Below are positions 41,075 to 49,460 of a stretch of DNA of 64,000 nt, in pieces. How positions within the stretch are numbered: position 1 is the stretch's first letter; each line of letters starts with the position of its first letter. The stretch is from positions 992,001-1,056,000 of the forward strand of contig NZ_JAGKSR010000001.1 of assembly GCF_017939615.1 (NCBI RefSeq). Reading direction: 5' to 3'. A model generated the notes under the pieces. The model was given only the letters and a program-made list of their open reading frames with translations, did not search any database and was not told the DNA's origin. The position numbers and the translations under genes are program-made. Source of the DNA: Microbacterium sp. BLY. GTDB lineage: Bacteria > Actinomycetota > Actinomycetes > Actinomycetales > Microbacteriaceae.

Positions 41075-42814
41075 ATGAGGAAACGATCGGGCGCCTTCAT
41101 GCTCGGACTGCTGCTCGCCCTGGGGGTCGCCGCGACGGGGTCTCCCGCCGCCGCCGCGCAGGGAGAAGCCACCATCGTCGACCCGCACACCGGGACGTTC
41201 ACCCTTGCGGACGGCACGATCGCGACCGCGACGCTCTCCGGCGGCGAGCGCATCTTCGGAGAACAGGGAAAGTCGCTCGGCGACTGGAGCGGGACCGATG
41301 CGATGTACGCCGACGGCGTCTCGGCGAAAGATCTCCCGACGCTGATCGTGCACTCGACTCCGGACTGCGGGTCCGCGCCGCGCTGCGGCGAGGGGCAGCT
41401 CACGATCACGTTCGACCGTCCCGTCGACGACCCGGCGATCCACCTCGCCGAGTTCGGGGCTGGGACAGGGAGGTCGGACACCGGATGGGCCTCCGCCGAC
41501 GGCATCCGCTTCGCCTCGGCCGACGACGGCGCCACCCGCGCCGTCGTCTCGGACGGCGCGACCTTCACGGACGGCGGCGACGGCTACATGCGCGGTGACG
41601 TGCGCATCTCCTGCTCCGCGGCAACGAATCCGGGCGGATGCGGCAGCCTCACCGTGCCCGGCACGGGGATCACGCGGATCGTGTTCGACATGGCTCGTTT
41701 CGCGCTGTCCGCGGAGCAGACGAACGGACTGGACGGCTACGCCCTCGGGGTGACGGCCACCGCTACGGAGACCCCCGCGCCTCCAGCACCCCCGGCCCCG
41801 GCACCCCCGGCCCCGGAGCCCGTCGCCACGATGCCGGCATTGACCCTGTCGAAGAGTGTCGATCGGCCGGTCGCCGGTCATGACGAGCCGCTGTCGTACA
41901 CGGTGGTCGTCGGTAACGCCGGCACCGCCGCCGCGAAGGACGTCCCCGTCGCCGACCTGCTCCCGGCTGGCCTGACCGGCGTCGCAGCAGATCAGGGCGG
42001 CGTCGTCGCGGACGGGCAGGTGCGCTGGATGCTTCCCGAGGTCCCCGCCGGCGGCGAGGTCGTCCTCCATGTGACGGGGAGGACGCCCGCAGGGCTGGCC
42101 GAGGCGCAGCTCGTGAACCGTGCGACCGTGCAGAATCCCGCCGACGCGCCCACCGGGACCCCGGCCCCGACCGTGGCCACGCCCTGCCCGGACGACCCCC
42201 AGCAGGCGTGCGCCCTGACCGCGGTCGGCGCTGTCGCCTCGCTCGAGATCGACAAGACCGTGGCGCAGACGACCGCGTCCGCCGGGGCGATCCTCGATTA
42301 CACGATCACCGTGTCGAACGACGGCCCGGGGACGGCGATGCTGATCCCGGTCGTCGACGACCTGCCGGACGGTGCGCGGTTCATCGCCGCCTCGGCCGGA
42401 GGCGTCGCGGTGAAGGATCGCGTCGGCTGGATCGTCCCGGAGATCCTCCCCGGGCAGTCGGCCACGCTGACCCTCCGTGCGCAGGTGCCGCCGGACGCCG
42501 AGGGCACGGTCGTCAACCGCGCGACCGTCGCGTACGACGAGACGATGGCCGCGGGCCTGAAGGCTGCCGCGGTGCAGGCGGGGATCGCCGTCCCGGCCGA
42601 CCTGTCGGCCCTCCCCGCGCTCCCGCCGCTGACGGCCGCCCATGTCTGCGCCGACGACGCGCAGTGGTCCTGTGCGGCGACGGTCGTCCGGGCACCCGCC
42701 GCGGGCCTCGCGCAGACCGGCGGCACGCCGGTCGCCGTCCTTCCGGCGCTCGCGCTGCTGGCGGGTGGGGCTGTGCTCCTCCTCGTCTCCGCGCGCCGTT
42801 CCTCCCACCGATAA
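41075..42814 (+). CDS. LAxTG-type surface protein with DUF11 domains
   Basis: A 579-aa exported protein (signal GAFMLGLLLALGVAATGSPA, cleavage near AAAAQ). Residues about 30-225 form a domain with two Cys-containing loops (STPDCGSAPRCGEG, ISCSAATNPGGCGS). An Ala/Pro linker is followed by two DUF11 domains (LSKSVDRPVAGHDEPLSYTV, IDKTVAQTTASAGAILDYTI). The tail LAQTGG, a hydrophobic helix and SARRSSHR is an LAxTG sorting signal. A longer open frame beginning in the sigma gene is a shadow. Probably first gene of the exosortase operon. Confidence 0.88.
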   Translation: MRKRSGAFMLGLLLALGVAATGSPAAAAQGEATIVDPHTGTFTLADGTIATATLSGGERIFGEQGKSLGDWSGTDAMYADGVSAKDLPTLIVHSTPDCGSAPRCGEGQLTITFDRPVDDPAIHLAEFGAGTGRSDTGWASADGIRFASADDGATRAVVSDGATFTDGGDGYMRGDVRISCSAATNPGGCGSLTVPGTGITRIVFDMARFALSAEQTNGLDGYALGVTATATETPAPPAPPAPAPPAPEPVATMPALTLSKSVDRPVAGHDEPLSYTVVVGNAGTAAAKDVPVADLLPAGLTGVAADQGGVVADGQVRWMLPEVPAGGEVVLHVTGRTPAGLAEAQLVNRATVQNPADAPTGTPAPTVATPCPDDPQQACALTAVGAVASLEIDKTVAQTTASAGAILDYTITVSNDGPGTAMLIPVVDDLPDGARFIAASAGGVAVKDRVGWIVPEILPGQSATLTLRAQVPPDAEGTVVNRATVAYDETMAAGLKAAAVQAGIAVPADLSALPALPPLTAAHVCADDAQWSCAATVVRAPAAGLAQTGGTPVAVLPALALLAGGAVLLLVSARRSSHR

Positions 42815-42826
42815 CCACTGATCGCG

Positions 42827-42858
42827 TCAGCCACGGGGGAGCATTCTCCGGGGGCTGA
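42827..42858 (+). promoter_or_regulatory. Stem-loop between surface-protein gene and wecB-like gene
   Basis: TCAGCC (42827-42832) pairs with GGCTGA (42853-42858) around an inner GGAG/CTCC stem with loop CATT. It lies in the 59-base gap, has no T-tract, and could lower read-through or protect the mRNA end. No promoter motif is visible in this gap. Confidence 0.4.
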
Positions 42859-42873
42859 TCGGAGTACCCAGAA

Positions 42874-44022
42874 ATGCACCTCTCGCCGTCTGCATCGTCC
42901 GTGTCCCTGCCGAAGGGCGCCGTCATGATCGTCTTCGGGACCCGTCCCGAGATCATCAAGCTCGCGCCGCTGGTCCGCGAACTCGGGGACGCCGCCTTCG
43001 TCGTCCACACCGGCCAGCACTACGACCCGGGAATGTCGCGGGTGTTCCTCCGCTCGTGCGGAATCGAGCGGGTCGATCTCCAGCTCCACGTCGGCGGGCT
43101 CCCGCGTGCCGCCCAAATCGGTCGGGCGGCCGAGCAGATCGCGGAGGCCATCGGCCGCTTCGAACCCCGCTACGTCGTAGTGCAGGGAGACACGAACGCG
43201 ACGTTCGCGGCCGCGCTCGCGGCGAACGCGGCGGGGGTGCGGCTCGGGCACGTCGAGGCCGGACTGCGAGCGAACGACCGCCGGATGCCGGAGGAGCACA
43301 ACAGGGTGATGGTCGACCACATCGCCGACGACCTGTTCGCGGCCACGGAGGCGAACAGGGCGAACCTGCTCGCGGAGGGGATCGAGGACGACCGCATCGT
43401 CGTCACCGGCAACCCCGTGGTGGAGGCCGTGCGGGCGCAGCGTGAGGACGCGTCGGGCGATGCCGACGAGCTCGCCCGGCTCGGCCTCGTCCCGTCCGGG
43501 TACGTGCTCGCGACGCTCCATCGCCAGGAGAACGTCGACGACCCGGAGAACCTGCTCGCGACCCTGCGGGCTTTCGCCGCGATCGCGGAGTCCGGATGGC
43601 CCGTCGTGTTCCCCGTGCACCCGCGCACGAGGGCGATGCTCACCGCGCTCGACGCGACCGACCTCCTCGACGGCCTGATCGCCGAGGAGCCGCTTCCCTA
43701 CGAGCGCTTCCTCGCGCTGGCGGCGCAGGCGGCGCTCCTCGTCTCGGACTCCGGGGGCATCCAGGAGGAGGCCACCGTCATCGGCCGGCCGGTCCTGGTG
43801 GTCCGGGACTCGACGGAGCGCCCCGAAGCCCTGGGAACGTTCACCGCGCTCGTCTCGCCGCAGGAGCTCGCCACGGCGGCCTCCGCCCAGCTCCGCGTCA
43901 TCGAGCCCACGCTCGCCCATCTGGCCACGGTGCCGTCGCCCTTCGGAGACGGCCGGGCCACCGCACGAATCGCAGCGCACATCCGCGCCTGCGTCGCCGA
44001 ACCCCGCACGGAGGAGTCCTGA
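42874..44022 (+). CDS. wecB: UDP-N-acetylglucosamine 2-epimerase (non-hydrolysing)
   Basis: A 382-aa cytoplasmic enzyme with all family blocks: MIVFGTRPEIIKLAPLVREL, HTGQHYDPGMS, HVEAGLRANDRRMPEEHNRV and VSDSGGIQEEATVIGRPVLV. It converts UDP-GlcNAc to UDP-ManNAc, a precursor for wall polymers and surface glycans. Its stop overlaps the next ATG by one base (TGATG), so it is coupled to the small LAVTG gene, the GT2 and the exosortase. This suggests that a ManNAc-derived sugar is part of the same surface-modification pathway. Confidence 0.93.
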   Translation: MHLSPSASSVSLPKGAVMIVFGTRPEIIKLAPLVRELGDAAFVVHTGQHYDPGMSRVFLRSCGIERVDLQLHVGGLPRAAQIGRAAEQIAEAIGRFEPRYVVVQGDTNATFAAALAANAAGVRLGHVEAGLRANDRRMPEEHNRVMVDHIADDLFAATEANRANLLAEGIEDDRIVVTGNPVVEAVRAQREDASGDADELARLGLVPSGYVLATLHRQENVDDPENLLATLRAFAAIAESGWPVVFPVHPRTRAMLTALDATDLLDGLIAEEPLPYERFLALAAQAALLVSDSGGIQEEATVIGRPVLVVRDSTERPEALGTFTALVSPQELATAASAQLRVIEPTLAHLATVPSPFGDGRATARIAAHIRACVAEPRTEES

Positions 44023-44246
44023 TGTACGGCCACACGCTCTCGACCCCGCTCGCCACGGTGGGCGCCCTCGCGGTCACCGGTCCGACGTCCATGACCACCT
44101 GGGTCCTGGGTGCCGGGATCGCCCTGGCCGTGGGCGCCGGGCTCCTCGTCCGGACCCGGATGCTGCGCAGAGCCGAGCCGGTCCCTGGTCCGCTGCGCCG
44201 GTCGGCCGTGCCGGAGGACGAACAGGACCCCGGACGGACGCCCTGA
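44022..44246 (+). CDS. Small membrane protein with LAVTG motif
   Basis: A 74-aa protein: short N-terminus MYGHTLSTPLATVGALAVTG, one membrane helix (WVLGAGIALAVGAGLLV) and a basic cytoplasmic tail RTRMLRR followed by an acidic, Pro-rich end. It looks like a sorting signal without a mature protein and without a normal signal peptide. Both ends overlap neighbours by one base (TGATG), so it is a real coupled gene. It might be an exosortase-system accessory, a primer for glycosylation, or a minimal substrate. Function unknown. Confidence 0.8.
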   Translation: MYGHTLSTPLATVGALAVTGPTSMTTWVLGAGIALAVGAGLLVRTRMLRRAEPVPGPLRRSAVPEDEQDPGRTP

Positions 44247-45604
44247 TGTTCCCGCTCCTCAACGCCTTCACCGTCCTGCTCGGCGTCGCCTTCGTCACCT
44301 ACGTCATCCTCATCCTCGTCCCCTTCCTCCGCTACCCGAAGACGACACCGGGGGATCCGGCGGCCTTCGAATGGCACTTCTTCATCCCGTGCCGGGACGA
44401 GGAGGCGGTGATCGACACCACGATCTCGCGGGCCCGCAGGGACTTCCCCGGCGCGCACGTCTGGGTGATCGACGACGACAGCGAAGACGCCACGGCCGCT
44501 ATCGTCAGCCGGTGGGCCGAGGGCGACGGACGCGTGCACCTGGTGCAGCGGCGCCGCCCCCAAGCCCGGACCGGCAAGGGCGACGCGCTCAACGCCGCCT
44601 ACCATCAGCTCCTCGAGTGGCTCCCCGCGGACGCCGACCACGACCGCGTCGTGATCGTCGTGATCGACGCGGACGGCGAGATGGAGCCCAACGCGCTGGA
44701 GATCTGCTCGGCCGACGACATCTTCGGCGACGACAGCGTGGGGGCCGCGCAGATCGCCGTCTGGATGAAGAACCGCGACGATCCCCGCCCCGTCCCGCAC
44801 GGCGGGCGCTTCGCGAACCGCTTCGCGCGCTATCTGCTGCGCATGCAGGACCTCGAGTTCCGCACCACCATCGCCGCGATGCAGTCGCTGCGGGCGAAGA
44901 CGGGGACCGTCGGCCTCGGCGGCAACGGCCAGTTCACCCGGCTCTCCGTCCTCGACGCGATCGGCGACACGTTCGGCGAACCCTGGCACGGCGCGCTGCT
45001 GGAGGATTACGAGCTCGGCGTCCATGTCGTGCTCGCGGGCTTCCAGGTCCGCCATGTCTACGACACGCACGTCAACCAGGAAGCCCTGCCCTCGATCCGT
45101 CGCCTGCTCACGCAGCGCACGCGCTGGGCGCAGGGGAACATCCAGTGCGTCAAGTACATCCGCGAGGTGGTGAAGTCGCCGTACGTCGACAACGCCGGGG
45201 TCATCGAGACCGTGTACTACCTCGTGCTCCCCTTCCTCCAGATGCTCGGCGGGCTCGCCTTCCTGATCCTGTTCGGAGCGCAGGTGGGGTACTGGCTGGA
45301 GGAGCCCGAGCTGTTCCAGGTCGCGGTCGGCGACCTCCTCGGGGTCATCGGCCTGCTGTTCGCCTTCTCCGTCGCCCCGTTCGCCATCTGGGGATTCGTC
45401 TACAAGACGCGCTGTGAACCCCAGGTGAGCTGGCTGACCGCGCTCGGATGGGGCCTCGGGGTCTGGCTCTACGTCTATTACATGTACATCTGCATCGCGC
45501 GGGCATTCCTGCGCATCGTCCGGGGGAAGAACGGGTGGGCCAAGACGCGACGCAACGCGGAGGCCCACATCGTCGTCAACGGATCCGTCGCCGTGGAGGT
45601 CTGA
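44246..45604 (+). CDS. Membrane glycosyltransferase family 2 (exosortase-associated type)
   Basis: A 452-aa processive-type GT2. An N-terminal membrane helix (FTVLLGVAFVTYVILILVPF) precedes the catalytic domain with DDDSEDAT, the DxD-like VIDADGEME, LLEDYELGVHV and the QxxRW motif RTRWAQGN. About four C-terminal membrane segments follow. The synthase-like layout resembles cellulose/hyaluronan synthases and the GT2 genes paired with the Gram-positive exosortase XrtG. It overlaps the small LAVTG gene upstream and the exosortase gene downstream by one base each. Substrate unknown; a UDP-HexNAc is plausible given WecB. Confidence 0.9.
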   Translation: MFPLLNAFTVLLGVAFVTYVILILVPFLRYPKTTPGDPAAFEWHFFIPCRDEEAVIDTTISRARRDFPGAHVWVIDDDSEDATAAIVSRWAEGDGRVHLVQRRRPQARTGKGDALNAAYHQLLEWLPADADHDRVVIVVIDADGEMEPNALEICSADDIFGDDSVGAAQIAVWMKNRDDPRPVPHGGRFANRFARYLLRMQDLEFRTTIAAMQSLRAKTGTVGLGGNGQFTRLSVLDAIGDTFGEPWHGALLEDYELGVHVVLAGFQVRHVYDTHVNQEALPSIRRLLTQRTRWAQGNIQCVKYIREVVKSPYVDNAGVIETVYYLVLPFLQMLGGLAFLILFGAQVGYWLEEPELFQVAVGDLLGVIGLLFAFSVAPFAIWGFVYKTRCEPQVSWLTALGWGLGVWLYVYYMYICIARAFLRIVRGKNGWAKTRRNAEAHIVVNGSVAVEV

Positions 45605-46203
45605 TGAGCGCTGTCACCGAGAACCTGATCCCGTCCGCCCTGCGGGCACGCCGGCTGCCGCGCATCTCGCTCCCCCACCGGGTGGCCCGCGTCGCCGTGG
45701 CGCTGCTGATGCTCGCGGCGGGTGCCGCCCTGCTCCAGGTCAACGCCGCCTTCCGCGCGTTCGAGGCCGTCGTGACGACGTGGCTGCTGTCCCCGTTCGT
45801 GTCGGGGCAGCGCGCCGCCATCGGCGAGCACTACCTCGTCTGGACCCCGACCGACGATCTGATCGCGCTGCAGGTGACCGTCGAGTGCACGGCCCTGCTG
45901 GTCGGGCTGCCGCTCACGGTCGTGGCCGCGGTGATCCTCGCGTTCACCGCCGTGCCCTGGGAACGGCTGTTCGCGGGACTCGCGGCCATGTGGGGCATCG
46001 TCTTCGCCGTCAACATCATCCGTCTCGTCCTCATCGGCTGGGCCACGCAGACCTGGGGCCTGGACCCCGGCTACAAGGTGAGCCACGTGTTCGTGGGGTC
46101 GGTGGTCGGCGTGCTCGGCTACGTCGTGGGGCTCATCGTGATGCTCCTGATTATCGGCGTGCGCGCGCCCCAGCGCCGGAATATCCGTCGGGACCGCGCG
46201 TAA
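45604..46203 (+). CDS. Exosortase/archaeosortase-family protein (XrtG-like)
   Basis: A 199-aa protein with about five membrane segments and the exosortase signature residues: C95 in VTVECTALLVGLPL, R140 in VNIIRLVLIGW and H161 in KVSHVFVGSVVG. Exosortases are membrane transpeptidase-like enzymes that cut a C-terminal sorting helix and couple the protein to a glycan or lipid. The tight pairing with a GT2 gene resembles the Gram-positive XrtG system. The ATG overlaps the GT2 stop, and the stop codon TAA lies inside the -35 block of the next ECF promoter. Exosortases in actinobacteria are little studied. Confidence 0.85.
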   Translation: MSAVTENLIPSALRARRLPRISLPHRVARVAVALLMLAAGAALLQVNAAFRAFEAVVTTWLLSPFVSGQRAAIGEHYLVWTPTDDLIALQVTVECTALLVGLPLTVVAAVILAFTAVPWERLFAGLAAMWGIVFAVNIIRLVLIGWATQTWGLDPGYKVSHVFVGSVVGVLGYVVGLIVMLLIIGVRAPQRRNIRRDRA

Positions 46204-46230
46204 TCGGCCAGCACTCCTCCCGTCTCATCC
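46196..46230 (+). promoter_or_regulatory. ECF-type promoter, copy 3
   Basis: GCGCGTAAT (46196-46204), 15 bases, CCGTC (46220-46224) followed by TCATCC. The -35 block overlaps the exosortase stop codon. It lies about 50 bases before the ATG at 46280. Confidence 0.72.
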
Positions 46231-46279
46231 GCGGCGAAGCACCCTGCTCGTCGTGTCCACATCAAGAAAGAGGCTCAAG

Positions 46280-46951
46280 ATGAAGAGCATCGTCAAGACC
46301 GCCTGCGCCACCGGTGTCGGCCTGCTGATCGCCGGGGCATCGCTCCTCGGCGCCCAAGGCGCGACGGCCGCCGAAGAGCCGGTCACGCCGGACTCCCCCT
46401 CGTCGACCAGCGGGCTGTCGTCGGTCCAGACCACGGAGGGCACCGACGGGGCCGTCTCGGTCCGGGGCTACCTCGGCCGCGCCACCCAGACGGCTGCCAC
46501 GGGCGTGACCCCGGGCTCGGAGATCAAGGAGGGTGCGATCGTCCAGCTCGTGAACGACGAGCAGATCGACGGCGTCTACAAGGTGATCCTTCCCGTGCCG
46601 GAGCACACCACGTTCACCTCAGCGACCTACGGCGGCCAGCTCATCGGCGGGAACGTCGTCTGGACCTTCAACGTCGCCCACGACGGTGGCACCAGCATCG
46701 TGACGCCGATGGCGAGCTTCACCGTCGACGACGGGTACTGGGGTCCGGAGATCACCAACAGCGCCAAGGTGGTCTACACCGGCGGCGTCTTCACCGACGA
46801 CCTCCGCTACACCTACAACTACAGCCACACCTTCGCCGAGCAGGCTCCGGTGCCCGCGGTCGACCCGACCGTCGGACTCGCGAGCGCCGGTGTCATCGCC
46901 GCCGGCGGGGCCGGAGCCCTGCTGGTCCGGCGCCGGTCGGTCCAGAACTGA
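46280..46951 (+). CDS. Secreted protein with non-LPxTG C-terminal sorting-like tail (candidate exosortase substrate)
   Basis: A 223-aa protein. The signal region TACATGVGLLIAGASLLGAQ ends near TAAEE. The mature part is beta-rich (GAVSVRGYLGRATQTAATGV, IDGVYKVILPVPEHTTFTSA, VVWTFNVAHDGGTSIVTPMA). The tail is PVPAVDPTVGLASAG, a hydrophobic helix AGVIAAGGAGALLV and RRRSVQN. It has the tripartite form of a sorting signal but GLASAG in place of LAxTG, so it may be an exosortase target. AGAGGCTCAAG precedes the ATG. It lies directly after the exosortase gene and 26 bases before the next secreted protein. Confidence 0.85.
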   Translation: MKSIVKTACATGVGLLIAGASLLGAQGATAAEEPVTPDSPSSTSGLSSVQTTEGTDGAVSVRGYLGRATQTAATGVTPGSEIKEGAIVQLVNDEQIDGVYKVILPVPEHTTFTSATYGGQLIGGNVVWTFNVAHDGGTSIVTPMASFTVDDGYWGPEITNSAKVVYTGGVFTDDLRYTYNYSHTFAEQAPVPAVDPTVGLASAGVIAAGGAGALLVRRRSVQN

Positions 46952-46977
46952 TCGTCGGACGACGTAGGAGCGATCAC

Positions 46978-48720
46978 GTGAAGAAGAGATCCATTCTCCG
47001 AGGCACACTGACGGGAGGGTTGCTCGCCGCCATGGCGGTGGGCGCCCTCGCGGCAGCCCCGGCGGCCTCGGCCGTCGACATCAACGGCTGGTCCGGGTCG
47101 GGAGACACCCGGACGGCCGCGGCGGCGGGCGGCACCGCCCGCATCACCACCACCGACAAGATCCAGGTCAAGAGCTCGGGCGACGTCGTGAACCTCGCCA
47201 CCGTCCGCGACGGCGGCGAGGCGGGCCTGAACGTGATCGGGCTGAACGAGGGATACCCCTGCAAGAACGGGTACGAGTGCGTCCGCGGGAGCGTCATCGT
47301 CGACTTCGGTCAGCAGGTCAAGAACCCGAAGATCAAGCTCGCCAACCTCGGTGGCGACGTCTACTCGCTCGGCGGCATCGTGCGGAGCTCGGCGAAGTAC
47401 ACGCTGAACACCGCGGGGGTGAGCCTCAGTGCCGTGTCGGGCAACCTCAAGGTCACCGGGACCACCATCACGTCGACCGACTTCGCCGCGCGCAGCGGGA
47501 GTGTCCAGGTCAACGGCACGGTCTCCAAGGTCGAGTTCCGGGTCACGATGCGCTCCCAGGGCGCGTTCGTCGGACTGGTGCCGCTGTGGACCAAGGTGCC
47601 CAGCGATCTGCACAGCATCGACATCGACGTGGACAAGCCGACCAAGCCCGTGCTGGCCGTCGACAAGAACGACCACCGGGATGCGGCCGTGATCGGCGAC
47701 CAGCTGTCGTACGACATCGTGGTGCGCAACACGGGTGACGCGACGGCGAACAACGTCGTCGTGAGCGATGACCTGCCCGCCGGCCTCACCGGCGCCACCG
47801 CGTCGTACACGGCCGGCGCGACCGGACAGGTGTCGGTCACCGGACAGCGGGTGCAGGGCACGATCCCGTCGCTCGCTCCCGGTGCGTCCTCGACGATCAC
47901 CGTGAAGGCGACGGTCGGCTCCGCCACCCCGATCGGGAACCTGCACAACAACGCCTGCGCCGTCGGCACCTCGACCAACCAGGCGTGTGACTGGGACGAC
48001 ACGACGATCTCCAAGAAGACGGCGCCCGTGCTGACCATCAGCAAGGACGACGGTCAGGGCGACGTCTCGCTCGGACAGAACCTGACGTACGACATCGTCG
48101 TGAAGAACACCGGTGACGGTGCGGCCACGAACGTCGTCGTCAGCGATCCGCTTCCGGCCGGTCTCGACTTCGTCTCCGGCAGCGGTCCGTCCGGTGTGAC
48201 GGTGAGCGCCGCCGGGCGCTCGGTGACCGCCGAGGTCGGCACGCTCGACCCGGGTCAGTCGGTCACGCTGAAGGTGAACGCCAAGGTCAACCAGTCGGCC
48301 CCGCCGGGTGCGCTGACCAACCAGGCGTGCGCGGTCGCCGGCAACGCGGCGAACGTCTGCGCCACCGACGTCGACACCGTCAAGCGCGAGTTCTTCCAGT
48401 ACACGTTCAACTCGAACCCGACCGACCCGCAGCCGGGTCAGGCCGTGACGTACCGGATGGAGTACGGCAACAACGGCAACATCGACTCGGCGAACGCGGA
48501 GATCGCGTACGCGCTGGCCGGTGTGCTCGACGACTCCAGCTGGGATCCGTCGAGCGTGACCGCCGACCGCGGCACCGTCACGGTGAGTGGCGACAGCATC
48601 GACTGGAAGGGACCCCTCGCCTCCGGTGAGACGGTCGTGATCACCTTCACCGGTGTCTGGAACGGGAACGGCGACGGCTTCGCCTTCCCGGATGTCACCT
48701 ACTACGGCAGCGCCCGCTAG
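46978..48720 (+). CDS. Secreted DUF11-repeat protein without membrane anchor
   Basis: A 580-aa exported protein (signal GTLTGGLLAAMAVGALAAAP, cleavage near ASAVD). Residues about 30-215 form a beta domain with the loop GYPCKNGYECVRG. Three DUF11-type domains follow (VDKNDHRDAAVIGDQLSYDI, ISKDDGQGDVSLGQNLTYDI, FNSNPTDPQPGQAVTYRMEY). The protein ends VTYYGSAR with no sorting helix, so it is released or bound non-covalently. GTG start with TAGGAG upstream; in operon with the candidate exosortase substrate and ended by a 19-bp stem. Confidence 0.88.
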   Translation: MKKRSILRGTLTGGLLAAMAVGALAAAPAASAVDINGWSGSGDTRTAAAAGGTARITTTDKIQVKSSGDVVNLATVRDGGEAGLNVIGLNEGYPCKNGYECVRGSVIVDFGQQVKNPKIKLANLGGDVYSLGGIVRSSAKYTLNTAGVSLSAVSGNLKVTGTTITSTDFAARSGSVQVNGTVSKVEFRVTMRSQGAFVGLVPLWTKVPSDLHSIDIDVDKPTKPVLAVDKNDHRDAAVIGDQLSYDIVVRNTGDATANNVVVSDDLPAGLTGATASYTAGATGQVSVTGQRVQGTIPSLAPGASSTITVKATVGSATPIGNLHNNACAVGTSTNQACDWDDTTISKKTAPVLTISKDDGQGDVSLGQNLTYDIVVKNTGDGAATNVVVSDPLPAGLDFVSGSGPSGVTVSAAGRSVTAEVGTLDPGQSVTLKVNAKVNQSAPPGALTNQACAVAGNAANVCATDVDTVKREFFQYTFNSNPTDPQPGQAVTYRMEYGNNGNIDSANAEIAYALAGVLDDSSWDPSSVTADRGTVTVSGDSIDWKGPLASGETVVITFTGVWNGNGDGFAFPDVTYYGSAR

Positions 48721-48732
48721 CCGGTAGTCCGG

Positions 48733-48786
48733 CGAACGCGCGGGTGCAGGCTGATTCCGCTGGGGATGCCTGCACCCGCGCGTTCG
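48733..48786. terminator. Bidirectional terminator, 19-bp perfect stem
   Basis: Arms 48733-48751 (CGAACGCGCGGG and on to CAGGC) and 48768-48786 are perfectly complementary around a 16-base loop. It lies between convergent genes. Confidence 0.9.
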
Positions 48787-48801
48787 TCTGTGCGCGCGGG
48801 G

Positions 48802-49329
48802 TCAGTCGCGGTCGGCGCGGCTGATGAGATCCAGGAGTTCGTCGAGCGTGTCGACGTCGATGACCTCGGTGCCGTCGGGCTCCCGCACCTCGATGCCGTC
48901 GACCTCCAGCTCCTCGTCGAGCTGCACGAGGATGCGCGACTCCGGGAACTGCTTGGGCGCGACGAACGCGAGCAGCACGGCGTCGGCGAACACGACCACG
49001 GACGTCGCCTCCAGGTCGTCCCGCAGGTCGATCTGCTCGACCACGGGCTCGTCGTCCACCGCGTCCTCGATGTCGAGCGCCACCTCCTCGACGATCGCCC
49101 GCCAGCGCTTCTCGCTCATCGAGAGCACCCGCGCGATCGCGGCCACGAGGGCCTCCGGATCCACGTCCTCCTCGCTCTCGTCGCCCTCGAGCTCGGGGTC
49201 GACGTTCACGTTCACGACGGTGCCGGCGGCGTCCAGGCTCGCACGTCCGTAGACCAGGCCGTTCTCCGCGACGGGGTCTTCGAGCAGACCGCTCTCGACG
49301 ATGCGGGACAGGAGGAGTTCGAGCGCCAT
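48802..49329 (-). CDS. Conserved-looking cytoplasmic protein of unknown function
   Basis: A 175-aa acidic protein starting MALELLLSRIVESGLLEDPV. It has segments VAAIARVLSMSEKRWRAIVE and VVVFADAVLLAFVAPKQFPE and an Asp/Glu-rich end DVDTLDELLDLISRADRD. No signal peptide or membrane helix, and I do not recognise a family. GGGAGACTGGA lies before the ATG. Its 5' end is about 50 bases from ECF promoter copy 4 on the other strand. Longer frames upstream are shadows. Confidence 0.75.
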   Translation of the reverse strand: MALELLLSRIVESGLLEDPVAENGLVYGRASLDAAGTVVNVNVDPELEGDESEEDVDPEALVAAIARVLSMSEKRWRAIVEEVALDIEDAVDDEPVVEQIDLRDDLEATSVVVFADAVLLAFVAPKQFPESRILVQLDEELEVDGIEVREPDGTEVIDVDTLDELLDLISRADRD

Positions 49330-49375
49330 GCTTCCAGTCTCCCGCATCCCGCCGCGAACGGAACCGTCGATCTGC

Positions 49376-49410
49376 GCGCGTAATCGATCGCGCTCTGCGC
49401 GCTCCTCTTC
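49376..49410 (+). promoter_or_regulatory. ECF-type promoter, copy 4 (degenerate -10)
   Basis: GCGCGTAAT (49376-49384), 15 bases, CGCTCCTCTTC (49400-49410). The -35 block and spacing match the other copies; the -10 keeps TC and TTC but not the full CCGTC. It is about 50 bases before the GTG of the secreted subtilisin. Confidence 0.6.
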
Positions 49411-49460
49411 TTCGGACCCCGATTCGACGGCCCTGGGCCGTCCGCGAAAGGCAGGCTGCT

